Of a DNA stretch of 64,000 nucleotides, positions 43,453 to 51,639 are shown in pieces (positions within the stretch are counted from its first letter, which is position 1; each line of letters opens with the position of its first letter). Origin of the DNA: Chryseobacterium soldanellicola (GTDB lineage Bacteria; Bacteroidota; Bacteroidia; Flavobacteriales; Weeksellaceae); NCBI RefSeq assembly GCF_900100115.1, contig NZ_FNKL01000003.1:310001-374000 (forward strand), read 5' to 3'. Position numbers and translations under genes: made by a program. The notes beneath the pieces are model-generated. The model saw nothing but the letters and a program-made list of their open reading frames with translations. It did not search any database and was not told the origin of the DNA.

Positions 43453-43468
43453 ATTTTTTTCTCATATT

Positions 43469-43498
43469 TTGTACCAAATAGTACAATATTTAAATTTA
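43469..43498 (+). promoter_or_regulatory. TetR operator and promoter of the SDR gene
   Basis: 'TTGTACCAAATAGTACAA' differs from the upstream operator only in the central spacer bases. TTG (43469-43471) and TAAATTTA (43491-43498) are spaced 19 bases, giving a near-consensus promoter covered by the operator. Confidence 0.7.
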
Positions 43499-43526
43499 AT
43501 TTACAATAAATAAAAAACAAATTATT

Positions 43527-44264
43527 ATGAACATTACAGACAACACCATTTTGATCACTGGCGGAGGTTCAGGAATCGGTTTAGAAATTGCAAAAGCATT
43601 AAGTCCTGCGAATAAAATCATCATCGTAGGAAGAAACAAAGAAAAATTAGAAGCCGCAGCGAAAGATTTAGAAAATGTATTCACCATTCAGGCTGATATT
43701 ACGAATGAAAGTGACATCAATAGATTATACGAAGAAGTAAAAACCACTTTCGGAGGAATCAACATTCTAATCAATAATGCAGGAAATGCTTATGTGTACA
43801 ATCTTGCAACCGATGGTGATATTTACAGCAAAGCTGTGGCAGAATTTACCACCAATTATTTCGCGCCTATTCGGTTGACAGACAAATTTTTACCCCTATT
43901 AAAAGAACAAAATGTAGCTGCAATCGTGAATGTTTCTTCGATCGTAGGATTTGTTCCCGGCTCCCACATTCCGACGTATTCGGATTCTAAAGCGGCTCTT
44001 CATTCTCACACGAGACTATTGAGATATGAGCTTGCAAAAGAGACCAACGTAAAAGTTTTTGAATTAATGCCACCTTTGGTGAATACAGATTTTTCCGTAG
44101 AAATCGGAGGCAGAGAAAACGGAATTCCCGCTTCTGAGGTTGCCAGCGATTTGGTAAAAGCGCTTCAGGAAAACATTTATGAAATTCGTGTAGGAAATAC
44201 CAGTTTAATTTACGACAATTTCTTTGCAGCTACAGAAGGGGCTTTTGCTACTTTTAATAATTAA
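43527..44264 (+). CDS. Short-chain dehydrogenase/reductase
   Basis: 245-residue classical SDR. The nucleotide-binding Gly motif is 'TGGGSGIGLEIAKAL' near residue 10, 'NNAGNAY' follows, catalytic Ser is in 'IVNVSSIVGFV', and the YxxxK pair is 'YSDSKAAL' near residue 150. The C-terminal part resembles the DltE-like group ('VFELMPPLVNTDFS'). Substrate unknown. Regulated by the preceding TetR gene through duplicated operators, so induction by a reactive carbonyl or lipophilic substrate is plausible. Confidence 0.9.
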   Translation: MNITDNTILITGGGSGIGLEIAKALSPANKIIIVGRNKEKLEAAAKDLENVFTIQADITNESDINRLYEEVKTTFGGINILINNAGNAYVYNLATDGDIYSKAVAEFTTNYFAPIRLTDKFLPLLKEQNVAAIVNVSSIVGFVPGSHIPTYSDSKAALHSHTRLLRYELAKETNVKVFELMPPLVNTDFSVEIGGRENGIPASEVASDLVKALQENIYEIRVGNTSLIYDNFFAATEGAFATFNN

Positions 44265-44330
44265 TAAGATGATACAGAAAAATACTGTCGATTAACTCGG
44301 CAAGTTTCAATATATAAATTTCATAGACGG

Positions 44331-44362
44331 GGCTGGCGCAATTTTTTGCGCTGGCTTTTTTG
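44331..44362 (+). terminator. Terminator after the SDR gene
   Basis: GCGCAA pairs with TTGCGC, extended outward by wobble and GC pairs, and followed by six T residues. Confidence 0.7.
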
Positions 44363-44521
44363 TAGGTAATTCAAATTTCTATAGTTACTGATTTGAAATT
44401 GATTCCAAAATTTATCTCTAGTGTTTTTTCTGTGGAGGATTTTTAAAATAAAATTCAAAGTATAATCGTGATTCGTCTTATTTTAAATTTGTAATTTGTT
44501 AAATTTGAATAAACTATAATC

Positions 44522-46264
44522 ATGTTTGGACATTTAATTAAATATTCAGAAGCATATACTGGTGAAGAACCACAAAATCCAATAGATCTAATTAAAGAAA
44601 TTCCTAAAGCTGAATTAATTGCTACTATTGTTGCAATTAATTCAAGACTCAATCCTATCTACAGCCAATATATAGACGATTCTCGCGAAACCCAAATAGA
44701 GTGTCTAAGGGTAATTTTTTTAGATGATCAAAATCCAATTGAACAATCAGTTTGCTTAAAATTTATAAAAGGCTATTTAGCAACGCCTCATAATCATTTT
44801 TTGGTAAGCAGAATTACATGTCTGTACGCTTTGCAAGAAATTTTGAATGAGAATAACTTTGCTGAAAAATCGCCATTATATACCGTTGACATACGAGAAA
44901 ACATATTTAAGTTTCTATTAATTATAAATTCGAAAATACTAGAATTTGATAAACATTACAAAGAAGGCAATTCACAAGAATTAGGAGAAAATTTCTTTGA
45001 CTTTTTTATGTTTAAAGAATTAATTCATAATCAATACCTTCACAATTGTAATACTCCTAATTTTTTTTATAAATCATTTATTTTTTTAAAAATATTAGAA
45101 AATGATGAAATTTTTGGCAATCATTTCAAAGATTATTTACAACAAACTTTTGGAGTAAGATCTTTTATTGATTTCTTTAAAAATCAAATGTATACTTATT
45201 TCATAAGCTATGATAAAAAGCTAAAGTTTAATTACTTAAATATTTATAAATCAGAACAAGATACGATTAAGATTCTAGATGTTTTTAGTATTAGAAACAC
45301 CTTTGATAAACCAGAATTTGACGATCCTAAAATTTTCGACTTTTTAGATCTAAAAAAAAGTCCACTATATAAACAAAATGATAATTTAAGAGAAGATACA
45401 ATAGCATACTTAGTCTTGGATAATAAATTATTTTTAGAGAAAAATTATTCGCTTTTTATAAATGACTTTTGGTTTGATTATTTAAAACCTAACAATATTT
45501 GTAATAGAACTGATTGGGGAAATTTTGTAGGCAATAAATTTTTTGAACCTTTTATTGAAAATATTTTCAATATTTCTTTTAAGAATAATAAAAATATTGT
45601 GTTTAAACACACTTATCAATTAAAAATTAAACTAAAGGGTAAATCAGAGATAGAATATGCTGATTATTATATTAGATACAAAAATAAAATAATTTTAGCG
45701 GAAGCAAAAAGTAATTATCTGCCTGTAATTAATGGGTATAAAACAGTTAAAACTAAAGAAGATTTTGAAAAAATTGATATTGAAAAATTTTATAAAGATT
45801 ATGGTCTTATTCAACTAGCTAAAAAAAACATTAAAGAGTTTCATAACTATAAATGGAAGCTGAACGATTTTGGTTTTAACTTTAATAGAAAAGTAGAAAT
45901 ATATCCTACTCTTATAGTAAACGATTATATATTTAGTTCGGGTTATTCTTCAATGGCATTTAAAAGAAAATTTGAAAGATTGATGAAAGAAGAAGGAATT
46001 GAGATTGAAAATGATCAGCATAAAATATATCCTTTAACCATATTTAATGTAGCTGATTTACAAAATATTCAAAATACACTAGAAAATAAAACAGAAAATA
46101 TTTTTAATATTATTAGACATTATCATTCCTCAACAAGTCTTGAAAAAATCAGACAAACAGGAAATACAAGTTTAGGGTTATTAACAATTGAGCATTCTAT
46201 AAATAAATTAATAAAAAAAGGATTGGTACCTAAAAACATAAAAAATTTGAATTGGTTAAAATAA
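44522..46264 (+). CDS. Unknown protein with a PD-(D/E)XK nuclease-like C-terminal domain
   Basis: 580 residues; I do not recognise the family. The N-terminal 320 residues look all-alpha. The C-terminal part has a nuclease-like core: helix 'NKFFEPFIENIFN' with Glu near residue 346, strand 'EIEYADYYIRYK' with Asp near 381, and 'KIILAEAKSNYL' with the E-x-K pair near 394-396. This order (Glu helix, Asp, E-x-K) is that of PD-(D/E)XK nucleases. No signal peptide or membrane segment. Its composition is far more AT-rich than its neighbours (7 G+C in the 60 bases from 45061, 28 in the 60 bases from 43921), suggesting acquisition. Candidate stand-alone defence nuclease; function inferred only. Confidence 0.7.
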   Translation: MFGHLIKYSEAYTGEEPQNPIDLIKEIPKAELIATIVAINSRLNPIYSQYIDDSRETQIECLRVIFLDDQNPIEQSVCLKFIKGYLATPHNHFLVSRITCLYALQEILNENNFAEKSPLYTVDIRENIFKFLLIINSKILEFDKHYKEGNSQELGENFFDFFMFKELIHNQYLHNCNTPNFFYKSFIFLKILENDEIFGNHFKDYLQQTFGVRSFIDFFKNQMYTYFISYDKKLKFNYLNIYKSEQDTIKILDVFSIRNTFDKPEFDDPKIFDFLDLKKSPLYKQNDNLREDTIAYLVLDNKLFLEKNYSLFINDFWFDYLKPNNICNRTDWGNFVGNKFFEPFIENIFNISFKNNKNIVFKHTYQLKIKLKGKSEIEYADYYIRYKNKIILAEAKSNYLPVINGYKTVKTKEDFEKIDIEKFYKDYGLIQLAKKNIKEFHNYKWKLNDFGFNFNRKVEIYPTLIVNDYIFSSGYSSMAFKRKFERLMKEEGIEIENDQHKIYPLTIFNVADLQNIQNTLENKTENIFNIIRHYHSSTSLEKIRQTGNTSLGLLTIEHSINKLIKKGLVPKNIKNLNWLK

Positions 46265-46353
46265 TTGACCCCCACAACAAACAAAAATTGAACTCCACAA
46301 CAAAACTTTAACCCCAAATAAACCCCAACTTTGTACTGTAAAATTTAAACAAA

Positions 46354-47331
46354 ATGGAAAACGTACAGACAAAGAAAACAGTTTTGGTAACAGGAGGCAC
46401 AGGATTTTTGGGAGGTCATACTGTCCTTCAATTGTTACAACAAGGCTATGATGTGAAAACAACTCTTCGTTCATTAGCAAAAAAAGACACCATTCTAAAG
46501 GCGTTGGAAGAAGGCGGAATTACAGATTTTTCAAACCTTTCATTTATTGAAGCCGACCTTACAAGCGGCAATAATTGGGATGAAGCCGTAAAAGGTTGTG
46601 ATTATGTCCTTCACGTGGCGTCACCCTTCCCTGCTCAGGATCCGAAAGATGAAAACGAACTCATCATTCCTGCAAGAGACGGAGCGTTGCGCGTTTTGAA
46701 AGCGTCGCGTGATGCGGGTGTGAAAAGAGTGGTTTTGACCTCATCTTTTGCGGCGGTCGGTTACAGTAAGAATATTGCAGACCACATTTTCACGGAGGAA
46801 GACTGGACGGACATCAATGCAGAGCTTCCGGCTTATATCAAATCAAAAACCGTCGCTGAAAAATCTGCCTGGGAATTTATCGAAAAAGAAGGCAACGGCT
46901 TGGAATTATCCGTGATTAATCCTGTCGGGATTTTCGGTCCTGTCATCGGCGGAATCACTTCTGCTTCATTGGATATTGCAGTTTCAGGAATTTTAAACGG
47001 AACGATGAACCAGACTCCACCTTTCACGATGGGTGTTGTGGATGTGAGAGATGTTGCGGACATTCATATCAAAGCGATGCTTCATCCGGATGCTGCGGGA
47101 GAACGCTTTATTGCCACTTCAGACGATGTGATGAGCTTTTATGACGTTGCCGAACTGTTCAAAAAAGAAAGACCGCAATATTCTTCTAATATTCAGAATT
47201 TAGAACCCATCGGCAAAGAATTCTACAAACAAATGTCAAACAAAAAAGCAAAAACCATCCTCAGCTGGACTCCAAGAAGTCGTGAAGAAGCCCTATTGGC
47301 AAGTGCAGACAGTTTAATGATAAATCCGTAA
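46354..47331 (+). CDS. NAD-dependent epimerase/aldehyde reductase (extended SDR)
   Basis: 325-residue extended SDR resembling dihydroflavonol-4-reductase and yeast-type aldehyde/methylglyoxal reductases. The Rossmann motif is 'VTGGTGFLGGHTVLQLL', followed by 'DYVLHVASPFP', 'VVLTSSFAAVGY' with the catalytic Ser, and 'YIKSKTVAEKSAW' with YxxxK near residue 165. It probably reduces aldehydes or ketones with NADPH. ATG start at 46354. An AraC-type regulator gene follows. The spacer before it (46265-46353) has two similar copies of 'CCACAACAAA'. Confidence 0.9.
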   Translation: MENVQTKKTVLVTGGTGFLGGHTVLQLLQQGYDVKTTLRSLAKKDTILKALEEGGITDFSNLSFIEADLTSGNNWDEAVKGCDYVLHVASPFPAQDPKDENELIIPARDGALRVLKASRDAGVKRVVLTSSFAAVGYSKNIADHIFTEEDWTDINAELPAYIKSKTVAEKSAWEFIEKEGNGLELSVINPVGIFGPVIGGITSASLDIAVSGILNGTMNQTPPFTMGVVDVRDVADIHIKAMLHPDAAGERFIATSDDVMSFYDVAELFKKERPQYSSNIQNLEPIGKEFYKQMSNKKAKTILSWTPRSREEALLASADSLMINP

Positions 47332-47606
47332 ATTTGTAAGACAAGTCATTGTAAAACCAACAGTTAAACTTTGACAAATATAAACGACATAGGAAACTGA
47401 AGCGTTAAAAAAATTTAAACTTAATCCGTTAAAAAATTCCCACTGTTCGAAACGCGACAAAAATTTTGAACTAAAGAACAAATTTTGAATTCGCGCAAGT
47501 TTTGGGGATTTTAGGATTAATTTTAAATTTTTAGTGGAAGTTTCCAAGTCTTGAATTTTTCGTTCTTTTGTTTCAAGACAAAAGGACATAACAAAAAAGA
47601 AAAAAA

Positions 47607-48401
47607 TTGAAATTCAATAATCTACATTCCTGTCATTTAGGTCCCGAAATTTCTCCGGAACAGTTTATTCCTGAGCATTTCTTTTTGTTTTTGCTTAAAG
47701 GTTCAATGGTTTCGTATGATGGTTACAGGCATTACACAATGAAACCCGGTGATTACTGTATTGCACGGAAAAATCATTTGGTTCGTTATACAAAATATAA
47801 AGAAGACGGAGATTTTGAGAAAGTGATCATTGCTTTTGATGAAAAATTTTTAAAGAAATTTCTGGAGCGACATCCTTATCAGGCTGAACCAACGGACAAT
47901 GATGATTCTTTTTTGTTCATTAATGAAGATAAATTAATTAAGAATTTCATACAATCTCTGGAACCTTATTACAACGGAAACCAGAAGCTGGACGATATTT
48001 TTGTTGATATAAAACGTGAAGAATTGTTGATGATTTTACTAAAAAACAGTCCTGATCTCAAAGATATTCTCTTCAATTTCAATGTTCCGCACAAAATTGA
48101 TTTGGAGTTGTTTATGAATCATAATTATAAATTCAACATCAGCCTGGAACGTTTTGCTTTTATGACAGGACGAAGCTTATCGACTTTTAAAAGAGAATTT
48201 AAAGCAATTTTCAACACAACTCCCGGAAAATGGCTGATGAATAAACGTCTTCAGGAAGCCTATTTCCTTTTGGATAAAGAGCACAAAAAACCGACCGATA
48301 TTTATGTTGATCTGGGTTTTGAAGACCTCTCTCATTTTTCTTTTGTTTTTAAAAAAGAGTTTGGAATTGCGCCTTCGGAGCTAAGCAGGTCAAAAGTTTG
48401 A
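47607..48401 (+). CDS. AraC family transcriptional regulator
   Basis: 264 residues; TTG at 47607 appears to be the start since the first ATG would remove 33 residues of the cupin-like sensor ('EHFFLFLLKGSMVSYDGYRH', 'MKPGDYCIARKNHLVRY'). The C-terminal AraC domain is 'NISLERFAFMTGRSLSTFKR' with 'EFKAIFNTTPGKWL' and 'KKPTDIYVDLGFEDLSHFSF'. It probably controls the reductase gene immediately upstream. The 275-base spacer before it has no evident operator. Confidence 0.88.
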   Translation: MKFNNLHSCHLGPEISPEQFIPEHFFLFLLKGSMVSYDGYRHYTMKPGDYCIARKNHLVRYTKYKEDGDFEKVIIAFDEKFLKKFLERHPYQAEPTDNDDSFLFINEDKLIKNFIQSLEPYYNGNQKLDDIFVDIKREELLMILLKNSPDLKDILFNFNVPHKIDLELFMNHNYKFNISLERFAFMTGRSLSTFKREFKAIFNTTPGKWLMNKRLQEAYFLLDKEHKKPTDIYVDLGFEDLSHFSFVFKKEFGIAPSELSRSKV

Positions 48402-48486
48402 GATTTGGATTTAGGGTTTAAAGTTGAGTTTTTATTTTTAATATTCACTATTCAAAACATTTTAAGTCACATTAATGTGTATTAAA

Positions 48487-48494
48487 TATTTTTG
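48487..48494 (+). promoter_or_regulatory. Predicted -7 element for the bacteriocin-like gene
   Basis: TATTTTTG, 35 bases before the ATG. The -33 region has TTT rather than TTG. Confidence 0.4.
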
Positions 48495-48528
48495 TATATT
48501 AGTATCTCTAAATCAAAACTATAACACT

Positions 48529-48771
48529 ATGAAAAACTTAAAAAGATTAGCAAGAAAAGAGTTGTCTCTAATCAGCGGTGGTGATACCGCCTATGCTTTT
48601 TGTGATGAAAGCGGATACTGTCCACCGACATTTCCAAGTAATTCTTCAACGTACTGTAGTAATGGTATTTGCTATAGAACAAATCCCGGTGGTGGCGGTC
48701 CTGGTCCAGGTTGTCATGAACCGATGAGACTATGTCAGGAATGGGAAACAGGATGTGGATGTGTTTATTAG
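48529..48771 (+). CDS. Double-glycine-leader, cysteine-rich bacteriocin-like peptide
   Basis: 80-residue precursor. The leader 'MKNLKRLARKELSLISGG' has the hydrophobic/charged pattern and Gly-Gly cut site of peptides processed by C39-peptidase ABC exporters; the ATG at 48529 is chosen because it starts that leader. The 62-residue core has eight cysteines and a Gly/Pro stretch ('NPGGGGPGPGCHEP'), ending 'GCGCVY'. Short peptides with this leader are abundant in Chryseobacterium and called bacteriocin-like without proven activity. No exporter or maturation enzyme is adjacent, so the exporter must be elsewhere. Disulfides rather than thioether bridges are likely. Confidence 0.85.
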   Translation: MKNLKRLARKELSLISGGDTAYAFCDESGYCPPTFPSNSSTYCSNGICYRTNPGGGGPGPGCHEPMRLCQEWETGCGCVY

Positions 48772-48792
48772 ATAAAATTTTGTTAGATATTT

Positions 48793-48817
48793 GAGGGCGG
48801 TTTTTCCGCTCTTTTTT
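48793..48817 (+). terminator. Probable terminator after the peptide gene
   Basis: GAGGGCGG, loop TTTTT, CCGCTC with a bulged G, then a T run. Confidence 0.65.
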
Positions 48818-48911
48818 GTTTTACACCATCTTTTGGCTACATAAAAAGTAGATCCGGCTACACCCTATTTTCCAACAATCATGAACTTTGCTTCAATAAA
48901 AATCAAGCAAT

Positions 48912-49814
48912 ATGAAAATTATCGTAACAGGCTCATTAGGAAATATCAGCAAGCCTCTGACAAAAGAATTAATAAGCAAAGGGCATGACGTTACCGTTAT
49001 CAGCACAAACCCGGAAAGACAGCCAGAAATTGAAGCTCTGGGCGCAAAAGCAGCCATCGGATCAATGGAAAATGTAGATTTTTTAGCAGAAACTTTTACG
49101 GGTGCAGATATCGTATATGCCATGGAAGCATTAAATGCAGGTATCTTTTTTGATCATACCATTGATTTTGTAGATGCCAATACCAAAATCGGAGAAAATT
49201 ATAAAGAAGCTTTTGAAAGATCGGGGGTGAAAAATATTATTCATTTAAGCAGTATTGGTGCCCATCTTTCAAGCGGAAACGGAATTTTGGTTTCTCATTA
49301 TAATATAGAAAAGATTTTGAATGAGCTTCCGGAAGATGTTTCCATTAAATTCATGCGTCCGGTTGGGTTTTATTACAATATGTATTCTTTTATTCCCACT
49401 ATTAAATCTCAAAATATGATTATCCAGAATTATGGCGGAGATGAAAAAGAACCATGGGTTTCACCTCTTGATATCGCATCTGTTATTGCGGAAGAGATCG
49501 AAAAACCCTTCAACGGAAGAGAAGTCCGTTACATTGCAAGCGAAGAAATTTCGCCCAACGAAATTGCAGAAACTTTAGGGGAAGCTATCGGAAATCCGGA
49601 TTTAAAATGGCTGGAAATTTCAGATGAGGATCTTTTAAATAACCTTATCAATGCAGGAATGAATCCCAAAACAGCAAAAGGTTTTGTGGAAATGAATACG
49701 GCGAGACGAGAAAGTGCTTTGTATGAAGATTATTACAAAAACAGACCTGTTTTAGGTAAAACTAAAGTTAAAGATTTTGCTAAGGATTTTGCTAAAGTTT
49801 ATCATAATAGTTAA
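48912..49814 (+). CDS. NmrA-like NAD(P)-binding reductase
   Basis: 300-residue atypical SDR of the NmrA/QOR2 type. The Rossmann motif is 'VTGSLGNISKPLTKELISKG' near the N-terminus, then 'GSMENVDFLAETFTGADIVY' and 'NIIHLSSIGAHLS'. The catalytic Tyr of classical SDRs is absent in its usual place, as in the NmrA group, so it may be a quinone oxidoreductase or a redox-sensing protein. It is followed by another AraC regulator gene (198-base spacer containing a repeat). Confidence 0.87.
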   Translation: MKIIVTGSLGNISKPLTKELISKGHDVTVISTNPERQPEIEALGAKAAIGSMENVDFLAETFTGADIVYAMEALNAGIFFDHTIDFVDANTKIGENYKEAFERSGVKNIIHLSSIGAHLSSGNGILVSHYNIEKILNELPEDVSIKFMRPVGFYYNMYSFIPTIKSQNMIIQNYGGDEKEPWVSPLDIASVIAEEIEKPFNGREVRYIASEEISPNEIAETLGEAIGNPDLKWLEISDEDLLNNLINAGMNPKTAKGFVEMNTARRESALYEDYYKNRPVLGKTKVKDFAKDFAKVYHNS

Positions 49815-49841
49815 TTTTTCTTTTGTCTTGAAATCATAGAA

Positions 49842-49879
49842 ATCCTTCGACTCCGCTCAGGATGACATTGCTAATACTA
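49842..49879. repeat. Dispersed repeat family C, copy 4 (half unit)
   Basis: 'TCCTTCGACTCCGCTCAGGA' followed by 'GACATTGCTAATACTA', as in copies 1 and 2. Only one clear arm remains, with a faint second arm ('GTCAGTCTGAGC') near 49905. Confidence 0.75.
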
Positions 49880-50012
49880 ACTTTTTTTCTAGAGTTTAAT
49901 TGCATGTCAGTCTGAGCATAAACTAAAAATTACGAATGGATATTCACGAAGACTTTATAAAACTGCAAATATATTTTATTAAAAATCATCAGAAACAATT
50001 AACTTAGTCATA

Positions 50013-50933
50013 ATGAAACAGCCCGTAAGGATAAAAACAATCAGTGAATTCCATCAGTTCCGTGGATTATCAAAGCCTGAGCATCCGTTGATAAGTGTCG
50101 TAGATTACAGCACGATCAATCATGATGTGGATGTAAAGGAGCTGAGCTGGGTTCTTGATTTTTATTCAATTTCGGCTAAAAGGACCTCCAATGCCAAAAT
50201 AACTTACGGCCAGCAGGAATATGATTTTGATGAAGGTGTGATGTTTTTTATGGCTCCCGGACAGGTTTTCAGCGTTACCGTTGATCCCGATCCCAATGTA
50301 CGGGCAAAACATACGGGATGGATTTTACTCATTCATCCCGATTTTTTCTGGAATACTTCTTTAGCCAAAAACATAAAACACTATGAATATTTTAATTATT
50401 CTGTGAATGAGACTTTATTTCTTTCCGAAAAAGAGGAAAACACAATTTATGGCATTATAGAAAATATTCAACAGGAATATCACTCTAACATTGATAAATT
50501 CAGCCAGAACATCATTATTTCGCAGATTGAAACATTGCTGAATTATGCTGAACGTTTTTATCAGAGACAATTCATTACCCGAAAGATTTCCAATCATAAA
50601 ATCCTTGATTCACTTGAAAAATTGCTTTCCGATTATTTTAATAATGAAAATTTAATTACCAAAGGATTGCCGAGTGTACATTTTGTTGCCGACCAGCTGA
50701 ATGTTTCACCCAGTTATTTGACCGGCCTGTTGAAAGTTCTGACCGGGCAAAGCACTCAGCAGCATATTCATGAAAAGCTAATCGAAAAAGCAAAGGAAAA
50801 GCTTTCTACCACCCAATTATCCGTCAGTGAAATTGCTTATGAACTGGGTTTTGAGCATCCCCAGTCTTTCAGTAAATTATTTAAAAATAAAACCAATGTT
50901 TCTCCGCTGGAGTTTAGGCAGTCTTTTAGTTAA
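50013..50933 (+). CDS. AraC family transcriptional regulator
   Basis: 306 residues. An N-terminal cupin-like region ('VMFFMAPGQVFSVTVDPDPN', 'HTGWILLIHPDFFW') is followed by a C-terminal AraC domain ('SVHFVADQLNVSPSYLTGLL', 'TTQLSVSEIAYELGFEHPQS', 'FSKLFKNKTNVSPLEFR'). It is in the same direction as the NmrA-like gene upstream and the TetR gene downstream; it most likely regulates the former. Inducer unknown. Confidence 0.9.
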   Translation: MKQPVRIKTISEFHQFRGLSKPEHPLISVVDYSTINHDVDVKELSWVLDFYSISAKRTSNAKITYGQQEYDFDEGVMFFMAPGQVFSVTVDPDPNVRAKHTGWILLIHPDFFWNTSLAKNIKHYEYFNYSVNETLFLSEKEENTIYGIIENIQQEYHSNIDKFSQNIIISQIETLLNYAERFYQRQFITRKISNHKILDSLEKLLSDYFNNENLITKGLPSVHFVADQLNVSPSYLTGLLKVLTGQSTQQHIHEKLIEKAKEKLSTTQLSVSEIAYELGFEHPQSFSKLFKNKTNVSPLEFRQSFS

Positions 50934-50977
50934 CTCAATTTTTAAGCTAAATTTTAATTCAAATTAAATATTTTTCA

Positions 50978-51002
50978 TATTTTTGTATCGATCATTACAA
51001 AA
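50978..51002 (+). promoter_or_regulatory. TetR operator and -7 element before the second TetR gene
   Basis: TATTTTTG (50978-50985) overlaps the inverted repeat TTTTGTA / TACAAAA (50981-51002) with centre TCGATCAT. The same sequence with one change recurs at 51602-51623 before the SDR gene. It lies 5 bases upstream of the start codon, so a bound repressor blocks the -7 region. Confidence 0.7.
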
Positions 51003-51007
51003 ATAAA

Positions 51008-51589
51008 ATGAGAGGTAGACCTAATATTTATGACAACTCGGAACTGATTCAGAAAGCTCAGGATATTTTCTGGAAAAAAGGCTATACGGCGACTTCTTTA
51101 AACGACCTTCTAACCATTACAGGGGCGGGAAGCGGAAGTTTTTACAATACTTTTAAAGGCGGAAAAAAACAGGTTTTCAAAGAAGCAATCAACCAAAGAA
51201 GACTTGCTTTTGCTGAATTTAAACAAGAATTGGAAAAAAGTGACTCTCCGATTGATTTAATTAAAGATTTTTTTCGCAGCATCGCTCTTGAAAGTGAAAC
51301 TTCACATCAGAAAGGATGCATCATCGCAAATACCGTTGTAGAAATGGCTTATATTGATAATGAACTTGAAAATGAAGCAATACAAATCCTCAAAGAAGTT
51401 GAAGAAATGTATACAAAAGCAATCCAAAAAGCTCAGAAAAAAGGGGATCTAAAAAATCAAATCGAAGCTCCGAATTTAGGAAAATATTTGATCACATTTT
51501 GGTGCGGTTTAAATACATTAAGACGAATGTATCCCGACAAAAAAATCCTCTCTCAACAGATAGAAATGCAATTGGCTATTCTCAGCTAA
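51008..51589 (+). CDS. TetR/AcrR family repressor
   Basis: 193 residues. The helix-turn-helix is 'LIQKAQDIFWKKGYTATSLN' with 'LLTITGAGSGSFYNTFKGGK'. The C-terminal domain has 'SHQKGCIIANTVVEMA', paralogous to the repressor at 42868 (same 'GC-x-NxxVxL' region). It lies 50 bases upstream of the SDR gene and both have the same 22-base operator. Confidence 0.9.
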   Translation: MRGRPNIYDNSELIQKAQDIFWKKGYTATSLNDLLTITGAGSGSFYNTFKGGKKQVFKEAINQRRLAFAEFKQELEKSDSPIDLIKDFFRSIALESETSHQKGCIIANTVVEMAYIDNELENEAIQILKEVEEMYTKAIQKAQKKGDLKNQIEAPNLGKYLITFWCGLNTLRRMYPDKKILSQQIEMQLAILS

Positions 51590-51598
51590 TTTTTTCTT

Positions 51599-51623
51599 CA
51601 TTTTTGGATCGATCATTACAAAA
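51599..51623 (+). promoter_or_regulatory. TetR operator and -7-like element before the second SDR gene
   Basis: CATTTTTG (51599-51606) then 'GGATCGATCATTACAAAA'; 21 of 22 bases of the operator match the copy at 50981-51002. Confidence 0.7.
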
Positions 51624-51639
51624 ATAAAATTTTATCAAA

